64,000 nt of DNA from Neoactinobaculum massilliense (GCF_900604955.1 NZ_UWPE01000001.1:62001-126000), one strand, 5' to 3'; shown: positions 37,186 through 46,712, numbered from the stretch's first letter. Notes: a model not told the origin generated them from the letters alone. Made by a program: numbers and translations.

Positions 37186-37646
37186 AAGCATGGGCGCGGA
37201 GGGGGCTGTGGGCGCTGGCCGGCGTCGTGCTGGCACTGGTTACCATGGGGCCGCTGGTGCGCCACCCCGTGCCGCTGCCCGCATTCATGTGGCTTCCCAT
37301 CGTGTTAGTGGCGATCGGCCTGGTGGCGGCGGGCTGGCGCGTGAAAAAGCGGAAATCGGGGAGCCGGGCCGCGATTACGCCGCTGGGCGCCGCGCGGGTG
37401 GCGCTTTTTGCCGTGGCGTGTGATCGCATCAGCGCGTTCCTCATCCCGCTCGCTGGGATCTGGACGGTGGCGTATCTGGTGGCGCTGGTCACTACTTTTA
37501 ATCGCAGTCAGTCCCTGGCGCTCGGCTTACTCACGCTCGCGGCTGCGGCGCTATTCGCGGTGGCCCTCCTGGTGGAGCACTGGTGCGAAATTGACGACGA
37601 CGCCGCGCCCGTCACCCCGCCCAGCCCCCGCGGTGTGGCCGCTTAG
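37182..37646 (+). CDS. DUF3180 family membrane protein
   Basis: A 154-residue protein with four hydrophobic helices (about 7-24, 33-50, 85-107 and 112-130) and a short acidic/proline tail. Position directly after folK with a 4-bp ATGA overlap, and the four-helix layout, match the actinobacterial DUF3180 family, whose function is unknown. It closes the folate operon; the next gene has its own leaderless-type start. It may be a membrane transporter-like or accessory protein, but nothing in the sequence proves this. Confidence 0.8.
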   Translation: MKAWARRGLWALAGVVLALVTMGPLVRHPVPLPAFMWLPIVLVAIGLVAAGWRVKKRKSGSRAAITPLGAARVALFAVACDRISAFLIPLAGIWTVAYLVALVTTFNRSQSLALGLLTLAAAALFAVALLVEHWCEIDDDAAPVTPPSPRGVAA

Positions 37647-37731
37647 TAGTCCGGCGGCAGAGAGGGGAAGCCGCGGAGCCAAACGGGCAGCGGTGACTAG
37701 CTGTTCGGTGGCGGAGCCGGGTACGCTCACG

Positions 37732-37737
37732 CATACT
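37732..37737 (+). promoter_or_regulatory. -10-like hexamer of a leaderless start
   Basis: CATACT is followed by 6 nt and the GTG at 37744. No Shine-Dalgarno sequence is present. Confidence 0.5.
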
Positions 37738-37743
37738 TGAACG

Positions 37744-38238
37744 GTGATCACCTCACCGCTTGCTCCGGACACGGCTTTCACGCGCGTTGACCCGAAACTA
37801 GTGACCATCCGCCGTATTCACTGGCTCATTAATCTCGCGTTTCTGCTTGCGGCCGCCCTGCTGGCGATTGGACTGGGCGATTCTGGCTGGCGGATTACCG
37901 GTTATATCGGCCTCGCCGCCACCGTGGCGCTCGGCGCATGGGCGATGTGGCTGGTGGGCCGACAGGTGTCCGCCTACGGGTACGCCATGACCGATCGCGA
38001 ATTCCTCGTGTGCCGCGGCATCATGTTTCGGCGGGTGGACATTGTGCCCCTCGGCCGCATCCAGTCCGTCAACATTGACGCCGGTCCGCTCTATGCCCAC
38101 TATGGGCTCGTCAAACTCTCGGCGGATACGGCGGCGATGGGGGATAAAGGGGCGGTGGCCGGCCTCAAGCGTGAGGATGCCGAACGCATGCGCGAGGCCA
38201 TTCTGGCCCGCGGCGTGGCCCACATGGAGGGTGTGTAA
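37744..38238 (+). CDS. bacterial PH-domain membrane protein (YdbS/DUF304-like)
   Basis: A 164-residue protein with two N-terminal hydrophobic helices (about 24-42 and 49-70) followed by a bPH2 (DUF304) domain: YAMTDREFLVCRGIMFRRVDIVPLGRIQSVNI is its core, split here as start TDREFLVCRG and end LGRIQSVNI. Proteins of this type come in pairs with a larger multi-PH membrane protein, and the next gene is just that; in Bacillus the YdbS/YdbT pair influences sensitivity to some bacteriocins (established there, only inferred here). The end overlaps the next start by one base (TAATG). Confidence 0.88.
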   Translation: MITSPLAPDTAFTRVDPKLVTIRRIHWLINLAFLLAAALLAIGLGDSGWRITGYIGLAATVALGAWAMWLVGRQVSAYGYAMTDREFLVCRGIMFRRVDIVPLGRIQSVNIDAGPLYAHYGLVKLSADTAAMGDKGAVAGLKREDAERMREAILARGVAHMEGV

Positions 38239-39918
38239 TGTCCTCCGGTGCGCTATCGTCCCGGGACATCCCAGCCAAGGAATGGCGGCGTGTCAGCCGC
38301 GCGACGCCGTGGTTCACCGTGGGCAGCTGGGCGTGGGCGGTGGTGGCGCTTATTGTTAGCGAAATTCTTCAAAACGATCGCCTGATGGGCTCCCTCGGGA
38401 CCTTGTGGGCCGCCGTTTCGCGCGTATCCGGCCTCATGCTCCTCACGGTGGCGGGAATCCTGCTTGTGGTCGGTGTGGTGTCATTCGGCGGCGCCTGGCT
38501 GATCTGGAGCCAGATGCGGTTCGCGCTCGCGGATTCCGGCGTCCATTTTCGCTCCGGCGTGATCATCAAGAAGCACCGTTCACTGGCATGGAATCGTGTG
38601 CACGGCGTGGAGATCCAGGAGCCGCTCCTCCCTCGCCTATTTGGCCTGGCACGTGTGAGCGTTTCGGGTGCCGGCGGTAAAGAATCAAGCGTCACCATCG
38701 GCCTGCTACGGGAGAATGAATGCCGGCAGCTCCGCGCGGAAATCCTCGCGCGCCTTGCCGCCAAAGGTTCCGCGGGAAGGTGGACCGGTGCTCCTGGCGA
38801 CGACGCCGCCCGCAGCGCCCGTCCGGTACCCGCCCCGAGTGGCGCTACTGCTGCCACAATGCACTCCGGTGCCGGCGACCCCGCCGGCACGGAAGCTGGC
38901 AGTCAGGTGCTGAGCACACAGGCTGCGGGCGCGGCGGGGGACCGTGCCACCGACGTGGCTACAGGTATCGGCGTGCTGAATACTCCGGCACCGGCTGCGG
39001 GCGAGGTGTCCAGCGCCGTTGCACCCGCCACCGGGGCACTCCCGCCTCAAACCCCGGAACCCGAACCCTTCTACCGCCTCTCCCCGGGACGGCTGGCGGC
39101 GTCGTCGTTCTTCCACCCGCATACCATCCTGCTCGCGTTGACGGGGGCTTGCGCTGTGCATCGGAAGCGTGGTGAGCGGACAGACCGTGCTGGCCATCGT
39201 GCTGCTGGTGGGGCCGATGCTGCTGCGCGTCCTGAAGAACCTGTCGATTTCGTGGGGAACCGTCATGAGCGTGAGCGGGCGCAACGTGCGGCTCACGCGC
39301 GGACTGCTGGACCGGACCACGGTGACCGTTCCGCTGGGTGCCGTTCACGCCGTCATCGTGGAGCAGCCGAATTTCTGGCGGCCGTTTGGGTGGTGGAGCG
39401 CCACCGTGCTGGTAGCGAGCACGATTCAGGAGAAAAAGGCGCCGTCCCACGTGATCGAGATGCCGGCCGGGAAACTGGAGGATGTGCTCCGGCTGTTGCA
39501 CGTGGTGCTGGGCGATATCGGGGTGGCCGATCCACGCGGATTCCTGGTGGAGGCGCTGGAGGGGACCACGTCAATGGGCGGGTTCCGGCCTAATCCGCGC
39601 TCCTCGCGGTGGCTGGACCCGATCGGGTGGCGGCGCTCCGGTGTGGCGCTCACACCCACCGCGGTGGTGACGCGGCACGGCTGGCTGTGGTCGCGGACGC
39701 TGGGCATTGTGCTGCATAGACACGTGCAGTCGATGTATCTCACCCAGGGGCCGCTGGAGCGGATGTGCGGCGTAGACACGGTGAACTTCGGGACCATTTT
39801 CGGGCTGCCCACGAACGTGCGGGTCCGGCACATGGGTGTGGCCGACTCGCTGCCGATGGCGGCCGAGGAGCGCCGGCTGGCGGAAATGAGCTCGAGCGTG
39901 ATGGAGCTGAAGGGATAG
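38238..39918 (+). pseudogene. YdbT-like multi-PH-domain membrane protein, interrupted by a frameshift
   Basis: Two frames make up one gene. Frame 1 from ATG 38238 codes for two helices, a bPH2 domain (about 90-185) and a long Ala/Pro/Thr linker, then TM-like FFHPHTILLALTG, after which it turns into non-membrane, Arg-rich sequence. Frame 2 continues the membrane helix (LALCIGSVVSGQTVLAIVLL) and two more bPH2 domains to 39918. The change occurs at five G (39143-39147): with four G the frames join as LTGLALCIGSVV. The intact product would be about 559 residues. It may be a sequencing error, a true mutation or slippage. Confidence 0.85.
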
Positions 39919-40015
39919 GGCGGCCGTCGTGGCGCAGTACCGGTGGGTCGCGGGCTAGCGCGGGTTGGGCTGGGCCGCCGGGCCGGGCCGCGAGGTCAGG
40001 ACGCGCGGCGCCAGC

Positions 40016-40021
40016 TAGGCT
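40016..40021 (+). promoter_or_regulatory. -10 hexamer of a leaderless start
   Basis: TAGGCT, 6 nt, ATG 40028. Identical hexamer and spacing occur at metG and rsmA. Confidence 0.6.
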
Positions 40022-40027
40022 GGACGC

Positions 40028-40897
40028 ATGCTCAATATCTATGGTCCCGGTGGCGTTGGCGGTGTACTGGCGGGCGCGCTCGCGCATGCGGGGGTAGATG
40101 TAGCCGTGGTGGCCCGCCCATCCACGGCGGCGGTGATCAATCGCGCCGGCCTCCGGCTTGATTCGGCGCAATTCGGACACTTCACGGTGGAGGTACCGGC
40201 CGTAACCGCGCCGATGAAGGGTGCCCCCACACTCATCTGCACGAAGTCCTATGCGCTTGACGCCATTGCAGACGCAATCCGAGCGGCCCATCCCGCCGAG
40301 GTGGGTGCCCTCTGCAACGGCGCCTCCCACGCGGAAAAGGTGCGTGCACTCGCGGAGGTCGCCTGGTCCGGGTCCATCCGAGTGATCTCCGAGCGGGTGG
40401 CGCCGGGCGTTATCAAGCAATCATCTACGTTTTCGGATATCCGGGTGCCGGACGCGTTTGCGGATGGGGAGATTGCCGCGGCGCTGCGGGCCGGCGGCGT
40501 GAAGGTGGACGCGGGCGGTACGGAGCCGCAGGTGCTCTGGAACAAGCTAGCATTCCTTTCACCGATGGCGCTCCTGACCGCCGCTACCGGTGTGGGTGTT
40601 GGTGTGGCAATTGAACAGCAACCGGAGCTGGCCGAGGCGTTGACGCGGGAGATGGCTACGGTGGCTCAGGCCGAAGGCACTGCGATCACGGCGGGGGACA
40701 TTATGGCGAATCTCCGCTCGCTGGGGCGCGATTCGCTTTCCTCGCTGGCACGAGATGTACGGGACGGAAAGCCGCACACGGAATTTGATGCCCTTGGCCC
40801 GGCTGTACTGGATGCTGCCAGCGCCCGCGGAATCGCGACGCCCGCCCTGGCCGCACTGGTTAGTGCGGTTGACGACCGCCTGCATCCCGAACGGTAG
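40028..40897 (+). CDS. 2-dehydropantoate 2-reductase-like protein
   Basis: A 289-residue two-domain protein with the NADPH-binding GPGGVGG at 6-12 and the C-terminal ApbA domain with VLWNKLAFLSP (catalytic Lys region) and EFDALGPAVLDA. The family reduces ketopantoate to pantoate for coenzyme A, but many members act on other 2-keto acids. No other pantothenate gene is in the window, although the later DUF2520 gene is normally next to panC. Leaderless start at ATG 40028. The sequence supports the family; the substrate is uncertain, so no symbol is given. Confidence 0.8.
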   Translation: MLNIYGPGGVGGVLAGALAHAGVDVAVVARPSTAAVINRAGLRLDSAQFGHFTVEVPAVTAPMKGAPTLICTKSYALDAIADAIRAAHPAEVGALCNGASHAEKVRALAEVAWSGSIRVISERVAPGVIKQSSTFSDIRVPDAFADGEIAAALRAGGVKVDAGGTEPQVLWNKLAFLSPMALLTAATGVGVGVAIEQQPELAEALTREMATVAQAEGTAITAGDIMANLRSLGRDSLSSLARDVRDGKPHTEFDALGPAVLDAASARGIATPALAALVSAVDDRLHPER

Positions 40898-41324
40898 GTG
40901 GCGGTCGGGCGGGGCCCGAGCGGTAGGACTCGGGGCAGGGGTGCCTGTGAACGGTAAGAAAACTCTTCAAACCGCGCTGGATGCCCGGTTTAGGGCCCGA
41001 TTCGGTCCGAAAACCGGCAGTTTTCCGTCAACTCGGGAGTTTTCATACGGTTCAGCCCGCCTGAGCGGAGCGATCCCGCCATGGTGCCGCCACCGGTTGG
41101 CCGAACGCTGCCCATGCTTCGGCGTCGTCGAGACGCCTCCCTTCTCACACTCCCTCAATTGGGCCTTTGGTCCCCCTCTCACTACACTTATTAGGGTTTG
41201 CGCCGGATAAGACGCATAAAGGTCGCATAACAGGCGGATGCGGGACGAGGCACATGGTGCGCGCGTGACCGGCACGCGGCGGGCTGTGCGGGACGTCCGG
41301 CGGCGTCAACAGAGAGGGACATAG
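40898..41324. other. 427-bp intergenic region upstream of poxB
   Basis: No supported gene. It holds one copy of the iterated 10-mer (within 41120-41130), an imperfect CCGGTTT/AAACCGG inverted repeat (about 40985-41016), and an AT-richer stretch with repeated GCATAA (41214-41230) near the poxB start. A promoter is expected there, but no clear -35/-10 pair was found. Confidence 0.5.
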
Positions 41325-43058
41325 ATGGCAAACGTTGCCGAAAATATGGTGGAGACGCTCGCAAAGAGCGGTGTCAAGCGCGTATACGGGGTTGTGGGCG
41401 ATTCGCTCAACGGCTTCACGGAGGCGATTCGCCAGCAGGATGGCATCGACTGGTTTGCCGTGCGCCATGAGGAAGCGGCGGCGTTTGCGGCGGGCGCGGA
41501 AGCGGCGCTCACGGATCACATTGCCGTATGCGCCGGATCCTGCGGGCCGGGGAACCTGCACCTCATCAATGGTCTCTATGACGCGAACCGGTCCGGCGTG
41601 CCCGTGCTGGCCATCGCGGCCCACATCCCGCACGCGGAGATTGGCGGCGGCTACTTCCAGGAGACGCACCCGGAAAACCTGTTCCAGGAGTGCTCCGTGT
41701 ACTGCGAGATGGTATCCACCCCCGAGCAGATGCCGCGCCTCATGCGCCTCGCCATGCGCGCGGCCATTGAGCGCCACGGTGTGGCCGTCCTGGTGGTGCC
41801 GGGTGAGCTGTTCCTCGACGATGTTCACGGTGACAGCGAGGCCATTCGCCCCGCCGGCTACCACGTAATTCCGGATGATGCGGATCTGGAGCGCGCGGCG
41901 CGTGCGCTGTCCGGCGCGAAGAACATCACCATGCTGGTGGGCGCGGGCGCCCAGGGTGCGCACGATGAAGTGGTGGCCATGGCTCGCCACCTCCAGGCCC
42001 CGATTGTGCACACCATGCGCGGCAAGCAGTGGATCGCCTACGATAACCCGTTCGACGTGGGCATGACGGGCCTGCTTGGCTTCACGTCCGGCTACACGGC
42101 GCTGGTGAACGCCCAGACGCTGCTCATTGTGGGCGCGGATCTACCCTATCGGCAGTTCTATCCGAAGAACGCCACCGTGATCCAGATTGACGTGAACGGT
42201 GATCACTTCGGGCGCCGCACCCACGTCGACGTCGCCCTGCGCGGCACGGTAAAGGACACGCTCCCGCTGCTCCAGGCGAAGACGGTGGCCAACAGTTCGG
42301 ATCGGTTCCTCAAGCGCATGCTGAATGAGTACAGCGCGGCCACGAAGGACCTGGATGATCTAGCCAAGCCGTCCCGGAGCGTCATCCACCCGCAGTACAT
42401 TTCTCGCCTTCTTGATACCTACGCGGACGACGACGCCGTCCTTATTCCCGATGTGGGTACCCCGGTGATCTGGGCCGCGCGGTACATGAATGCGAATGGC
42501 AAGCGGTCCATTATCGGTTCCTTCGTACACGGGTCTATGGCTAACGCGCTGCCGCAGGCCATCGGCGCTGCTGCCTCTCAGCCGGGCCGTCAGGTGATCG
42601 CCATGTGCGGCGATGGCGGGCTATCGATGCTCATGGGTGAATTGGTGACCGTCAATCAGCACCAGCTGCCGATCAAGGTGGTGGTGTATGACAACGCGTC
42701 GCTGAATTTCGTGGCACTCGAGATGAAGCAGGGCGGCTACGTTGACTACGGCACCCAGCTCAACAACCCGAATTTCGCGGCGGTGGCGAACGCCGTGGGT
42801 ATTAAGGGATTCCGGGTGGAGAAGTCCTCCGAACTGGAGCAAACCATGAAGGAGTTCCTGGCCTGGGACGGCCCGGCGGTGCTGGACGTACGCACGGCCA
42901 CGCAGGAACTGACGATTCCGCCCACCATCAACGTGCAGCAGATGAAGGGCTTCACGCTCTACGCTCTGCGCACGGTGCTTTCCGGGCGCGGTTCGGACCT
43001 CATCGACATGGCGCGCGTGAACATGCGCCAGGCCGGCAAGGTGTTTAAGAGCCTGTAA
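41325..43058 (+). CDS. poxB: pyruvate dehydrogenase (quinone) / pyruvate oxidase
   Basis: This 577-residue ThDP/FAD enzyme decarboxylates pyruvate to acetate and passes electrons to quinone at the membrane. The N-terminal YGVVGDSLNGFTEAI and HEEAAAFAAGAEA (catalytic Glu) and the ThDP motif GDGGLSMLMGELVTV...DN are clear. The C-terminal segment VLSGRGSDLIDMARVN resembles the membrane-binding tail of E. coli PoxB, favouring the quinone-dependent type over the peroxide-forming oxidase. AGAGAGGGA precedes the ATG. It is monocistronic with a terminator. Confidence 0.93.
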   Translation: MANVAENMVETLAKSGVKRVYGVVGDSLNGFTEAIRQQDGIDWFAVRHEEAAAFAAGAEAALTDHIAVCAGSCGPGNLHLINGLYDANRSGVPVLAIAAHIPHAEIGGGYFQETHPENLFQECSVYCEMVSTPEQMPRLMRLAMRAAIERHGVAVLVVPGELFLDDVHGDSEAIRPAGYHVIPDDADLERAARALSGAKNITMLVGAGAQGAHDEVVAMARHLQAPIVHTMRGKQWIAYDNPFDVGMTGLLGFTSGYTALVNAQTLLIVGADLPYRQFYPKNATVIQIDVNGDHFGRRTHVDVALRGTVKDTLPLLQAKTVANSSDRFLKRMLNEYSAATKDLDDLAKPSRSVIHPQYISRLLDTYADDDAVLIPDVGTPVIWAARYMNANGKRSIIGSFVHGSMANALPQAIGAAASQPGRQVIAMCGDGGLSMLMGELVTVNQHQLPIKVVVYDNASLNFVALEMKQGGYVDYGTQLNNPNFAAVANAVGIKGFRVEKSSELEQTMKEFLAWDGPAVLDVRTATQELTIPPTINVQQMKGFTLYALRTVLSGRGSDLIDMARVNMRQAGKVFKSL

Positions 43059-43078
43059 ACTCGCGGGTTTCTGAGCAG

Positions 43079-43114
43079 AGCCGTCCATCGCACGACGCCG
43101 GTGGGCGGCTTTTT
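43079..43114 (+). terminator. rho-independent terminator after poxB
   Basis: A 12-bp stem with two G-U pairs (AGCCGTCCATCG with 43099-43110) ends in a TTTTT run, 20 bp after the stop. Confidence 0.8.
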
Positions 43115-43223
43115 ATGACGGGCGGGTTTTTATTCAGTTCCAGTGGTGGATGGTGGCCGGCGGATGATGGATGACGGCCGGCGGGGTACGTGACTTGCGG
43201 TCCGGCCGGGCGTCCCGCGGCCG

Positions 43224-43229
43224 TAGACT
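43224..43229 (+). promoter_or_regulatory. -10 hexamer of a leaderless start
   Basis: TAGACT, 7 nt, ATG 43237; no ribosome-binding sequence. Confidence 0.55.
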
Positions 43230-43236
43230 GGACGTC

Positions 43237-44124
43237 ATGGCGCAACCGGGACGGCTCAAAATCGGCATTATCTCCGCAGGAAAGGTGGGCACCGCTCTCG
43301 GCGGCGCACTCCGGAACGCGGGGCACACCATCATTGGCGCGTACGCGGCGTCGGAGGATAGTCGGGATCGGCTTGATGCGATGTTGCCCGGAGTGCCGGC
43401 GCGGGAGCCGGAGGAGATTGTGGGCGCGGCGGACGCCGTGATCCTTGCGGTACCCGATTCTGAACTGGCCGGGCTGGTGGGCGGACTCGCCAAACTGGAC
43501 GCGTGGCGGCAGGGCCAGGTGGTGGTGCACACGGCGGCGCGATTCGGTACCGGCGTGCTGGACCCCGCCGCCCGGGCCGGGGCGATCCCGCTGGCGCTTC
43601 ATCCGGCCATGACATTCACCGGCACCTCCCTGGATATTGCCCGCCTACAGGGCTGCCCGATGGCCGTGACGGGCGCGTCTCTCTACCTGCCGATCGCCCA
43701 GGCAATGGCGGCGGAGATGGGCGGTGAGCCAGTGGTGATCGAGGAGGAGGATCGCCCGCTCTACCACGCCGCGCTCACGCACGCGTCCTCTCACCTGGCC
43801 ACCGTGCTCACACAGGCGCAGCGCATGCTGGCTGCGGCGGGTGTGACAGATCCGGCCGGGATGCTGGCCACGCTGATAGATAGTGCGGTGGAGGGCGCGC
43901 GGCGCGGTGGCGAGGCACGCCTCACCGGCCCAGCCGCTCTCGGCGACACGGCGGCAATCCGTGACGACCTCCTCTCGCTGCGCGGGCTTGCCGCCACCGG
44001 GGATGACGGCGACATTCTGCCCAGTTACCGCGCGCTGTCCCGCGCTACCGCGGAACGGGCGAACCGCCGGCGCCTGCTCGGCGACCACGCGGCCGAGGCC
44101 GTGCGCCAGGCGCTGGAGGACTAG
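43237..44124 (+). CDS. Rossmann-like and DUF2520 domain-containing protein
   Basis: A 295-residue protein with an N-terminal NAD(P)-binding fold (IISAGKVGTALGGAL, about 11-25) and a C-terminal helical DUF2520 domain (about 130-280) with ALHPAMTFTGT, and HASSHLATVL. It resembles mycobacterial Rv3603c, encoded just before panC-panD and close to lysS. Here panC and panD are absent and lysS follows after about 100 bp. The biochemical role is unknown; a reductase linked to pantothenate has been suspected only from context. The start is leaderless. Confidence 0.85.
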   Translation: MAQPGRLKIGIISAGKVGTALGGALRNAGHTIIGAYAASEDSRDRLDAMLPGVPAREPEEIVGAADAVILAVPDSELAGLVGGLAKLDAWRQGQVVVHTAARFGTGVLDPAARAGAIPLALHPAMTFTGTSLDIARLQGCPMAVTGASLYLPIAQAMAAEMGGEPVVIEEEDRPLYHAALTHASSHLATVLTQAQRMLAAAGVTDPAGMLATLIDSAVEGARRGGEARLTGPAALGDTAAIRDDLLSLRGLAATGDDGDILPSYRALSRATAERANRRRLLGDHAAEAVRQALED

Positions 44125-44214
44125 TAGGGGAGGGCGGCGTCGTCGCAACCAATCCCACACCCACTCCCGGGGCTCCGCGTGGCGGCCGTGATCACGCGGC
44201 GCCGGCGTAACCGT

Positions 44215-44220
44215 TATTCT
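44215..44220 (+). promoter_or_regulatory. -10 hexamer of a leaderless lysS start
   Basis: TATTCT, 6 nt, GTG 44227 (followed by ATG 44230). No Shine-Dalgarno sequence. Confidence 0.5.
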
Positions 44221-44226
44221 TTATGG

Positions 44227-45744
44227 GTGATGACTTTGGGTGGGGATGTTCCGGAACAGGTTCGGGTGCGTTTGGAGAAGCGGGCGCGGTTGTTGGGTGA
44301 GGGGCGTGAGCCGTATCCGGTGAGCGTGCCGGTGACGACGACGATTGGTGCGGTGCGTGAGGAGTACGCGGGTATTGAGGCCGGTGTGGAACTCACGGAC
44401 ACGGAGGTGGCGCTGGCTGGCCGTGTGATGCTGTATCGCACGGGCGGGAAGATCGCGTTTGCCACGTTGCAGGCGGGGGACGGGTGCCGGCTCCAGGTGC
44501 TTCTCTCCCTGGCGAATGTGGGTCGGGAGGAACTCGACCGTTTTAAGACGGACGTGGACCTGGGTGATTTCGTGTTCGTGCGCGGCTATGTGGGTGCTTC
44601 CAAGCGCGGGGAGTTGTCCGTGTTTGCGCGGGAGTGGCGGATGGCGTCGAAGGCGATTCGTCCGCTGCCCAAGACGTATACGAATGAGGCGGGGGAGGAT
44701 GTATCTCTCTCGGAGGAGTCGCGGGTGCGGCTGCGGCACCTGGATTTGATTACCCGGCCGGCGGCCCGGGAGATGGTGCGGGTCCGGAGCGCGGTGATGA
44801 AGTCGCTGCGGGATAATTATGAGGGGCGTGGCTATACGGAGATTGAGACGCCGATCCTGCAGTTGATTCATGGTGGGGCGCAGGCGCGTCCGTTTGTGAC
44901 GCATTCGAACGCGTATGACGAGGATCTGTATCTCCGTATTGCCACTGAACTGTATTTGAAGCGTGCGGTGGTGGGTGGTATTGACCGCGTGTTTGAGATT
45001 GGCCGTGAGTTCCGTAACGAGGGGGCGGATTCCACGCATTCGCCTGAGTTCACCTCCCTGGAGTCGTATGAGGCGTATGCGGATTACTACGCGATGGCGG
45101 ACCTGACTCGTAACCTGGTGCAGCAGGCCACCCTGGACGCGCTGGGTACCACCCATGTGACGCTGGCCGACGGGACCGACTACGAGCTGGGCGGCGAGTG
45201 GAAGCGGATTGACCTGTACACGACCGTGTCGGAGAAGCTGGGTGAGGAGATCACCGTGGACACCCCTAGGGAGAAACTAGTAGCAGCCGCCGAGGCGCAT
45301 GGTATTACGGTGGCGGACTACTGGGTGCCCGGCAAGATCGTGGAGGAATTATTCGAGGAACTGGCCGGGGATGACCTGTGGGAGCCCACCTTCGTGTTTG
45401 ATTTCCCGGAGGATACTTCCCCGCTTACTCGCCCGCACCGGTCCAAGCCGGGGCTCACGGAGAAGTGGGACCTGTACGTGCGGGGCATGGAACTGGCTAC
45501 CGCCTATTCGGAGCTGGCTGACCCCGTAATCCAGCGGCAGCGTTTCGAGGCCCAATCCCTGGAAGCAGCAAACGGGGATCCGGAAGCCATGCAGCTGGAT
45601 GAGGGCTTCCTCCAGGCCATGGAACAAGGCTTCCCACCCACCGGCGGCATGGGCATGGGCATCGACCGACTCCTCACCGCCATGACCGGCCTCGGCATCC
45701 GCGACACCATCCTCTTCCCCTTCATCAAACCCACCGACAAGTAA
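44227..45744 (+). CDS. lysS: lysyl-tRNA synthetase (class II)
   Basis: This 505-residue enzyme charges tRNA-Lys. An N-terminal OB-fold anticodon-binding domain (about 45-150; LAGRVMLYRTGGK) is followed by the class II core: motif 2 in DRVFEIGREFRNEG and motif 3 in GMGMGIDRLL near the C-terminus. I take GTG 44227 from the leaderless spacing; ATG 44230 is equally possible, and the frame open to 44179 is unsupported. Codon style changes inside the gene: the first two thirds favour codons ending in G/T, the last 200 bp are dominated by C-ending codons, perhaps a sign of recombination. Confidence 0.95.
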   Translation: MMTLGGDVPEQVRVRLEKRARLLGEGREPYPVSVPVTTTIGAVREEYAGIEAGVELTDTEVALAGRVMLYRTGGKIAFATLQAGDGCRLQVLLSLANVGREELDRFKTDVDLGDFVFVRGYVGASKRGELSVFAREWRMASKAIRPLPKTYTNEAGEDVSLSEESRVRLRHLDLITRPAAREMVRVRSAVMKSLRDNYEGRGYTEIETPILQLIHGGAQARPFVTHSNAYDEDLYLRIATELYLKRAVVGGIDRVFEIGREFRNEGADSTHSPEFTSLESYEAYADYYAMADLTRNLVQQATLDALGTTHVTLADGTDYELGGEWKRIDLYTTVSEKLGEEITVDTPREKLVAAAEAHGITVADYWVPGKIVEELFEELAGDDLWEPTFVFDFPEDTSPLTRPHRSKPGLTEKWDLYVRGMELATAYSELADPVIQRQRFEAQSLEAANGDPEAMQLDEGFLQAMEQGFPPTGGMGMGIDRLLTAMTGLGIRDTILFPFIKPTDK

Positions 45745-45752
45745 GCGGCGCC

Positions 45753-46712
45753 ATGAAGGTACTCATTCCGAACAGCCTGGACCTGGACATGCCGCCCACG
45801 CCGGGCCTGGATTTCGTTACGTACGATGTTGCGGCGCCCATCCCCGCTGAGCATCACGATGCCGAGGTCCTTGTTGCCTGGGGTAACCCGGCCGAGATGA
45901 TGCCGGTGCAGGCCGGCTCCCTGCCCCGGTTGAAACTGGTGCAGTCACTGGCAGCCGGCGGGGATCATGCTCGCCAGGCGGCCGCCGGCCCGAACGTGGC
46001 CTTGGCCGCGGGGAACGGTCTCCATGACGCCACCGTGACCGAGCACGCGCTGGCCCTCACGCTGGCGCTGCTCCGCCGAGTTCCCGCGTTGCTGGAGGCG
46101 CAGCGTGCCCACCGCTGGGACAAGGAGGGGACCGTTGGGCCGCAGGTGCTCCACCCGAAGGGCATGGTTAATACGCTCATCGATGCCTCGGTGACCATCT
46201 GGGGGTACGGGCACATTGGGCGGCGTTTGGCGCCGGTGCTTGAGGCGCTCGGTGCCCATGTGGCGGGCCTGGCGCATTCTCGCCGCACGGAGGGCAGCGT
46301 GGAGGTATTCCCGGCCGGCACGCCGGGGCACCTCACGGACGAGGCAGCGGACGTACTGCGTGGCACGGACGTGCTCATCATGATCCTGCCCTCCCAGCCG
46401 GACACGGAGCACTTCCTTGATGCGGCCGCGCTGGATTTGCTTCCGCGGCGCGCGTTCGTGGTCAACGTGGGGCGCGGCTCCACGGTGGATCAGGAGGCGC
46501 TGGCGGCGGCCCTGTGTGCCGGCTCCATTGCCGGCGCCGCGCTGGATGTCACCTCGCCCGAGCCGCTTCCGGCAGACTCCCCGCTGTGGGATGCGGCCAC
46601 GATCATCAGCCCGCACGTGGCGGGTGGCCGGCCGGTGGACGCGGAGGCGCTGATTGTGCGTAACGCTCTGGCCGTGCTCAACGGCACCCCGGTGGAAAAC
46701 CGGCTGAACTAG
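45753..46712 (+). CDS. D-isomer-specific 2-hydroxyacid dehydrogenase family protein
   Basis: A 319-residue NAD(P)-dependent dehydrogenase. The nucleotide-binding motif GYGHIGRRL lies near residues 151-159. The catalytic residues appear as Arg in VNVGRGS, Glu in TSPEPLP and His in SPHVAGG. Such enzymes act on D-2-hydroxyacids, glyoxylate or phosphoglycerate; this one is too short and divergent for SerA. It starts 8 bp after lysS, so it may be co-transcribed, although the functions look unrelated. The substrate cannot be told. Confidence 0.88.
   Translation: MKVLIPNSLDLDMPPTPGLDFVTYDVAAPIPAEHHDAEVLVAWGNPAEMMPVQAGSLPRLKLVQSLAAGGDHARQAAAGPNVALAAGNGLHDATVTEHALALTLALLRRVPALLEAQRAHRWDKEGTVGPQVLHPKGMVNTLIDASVTIWGYGHIGRRLAPVLEALGAHVAGLAHSRRTEGSVEVFPAGTPGHLTDEAADVLRGTDVLIMILPSQPDTEHFLDAAALDLLPRRAFVVNVGRGSTVDQEALAAALCAGSIAGAALDVTSPEPLPADSPLWDAATIISPHVAGGRPVDAEALIVRNALAVLNGTPVENRLN

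Noticed and set aside
40967-41275. Minus-strand 102-codon frame upstream of poxB
   Set aside because: No ribosome site, no family resemblance, and it runs through probable promoter DNA.
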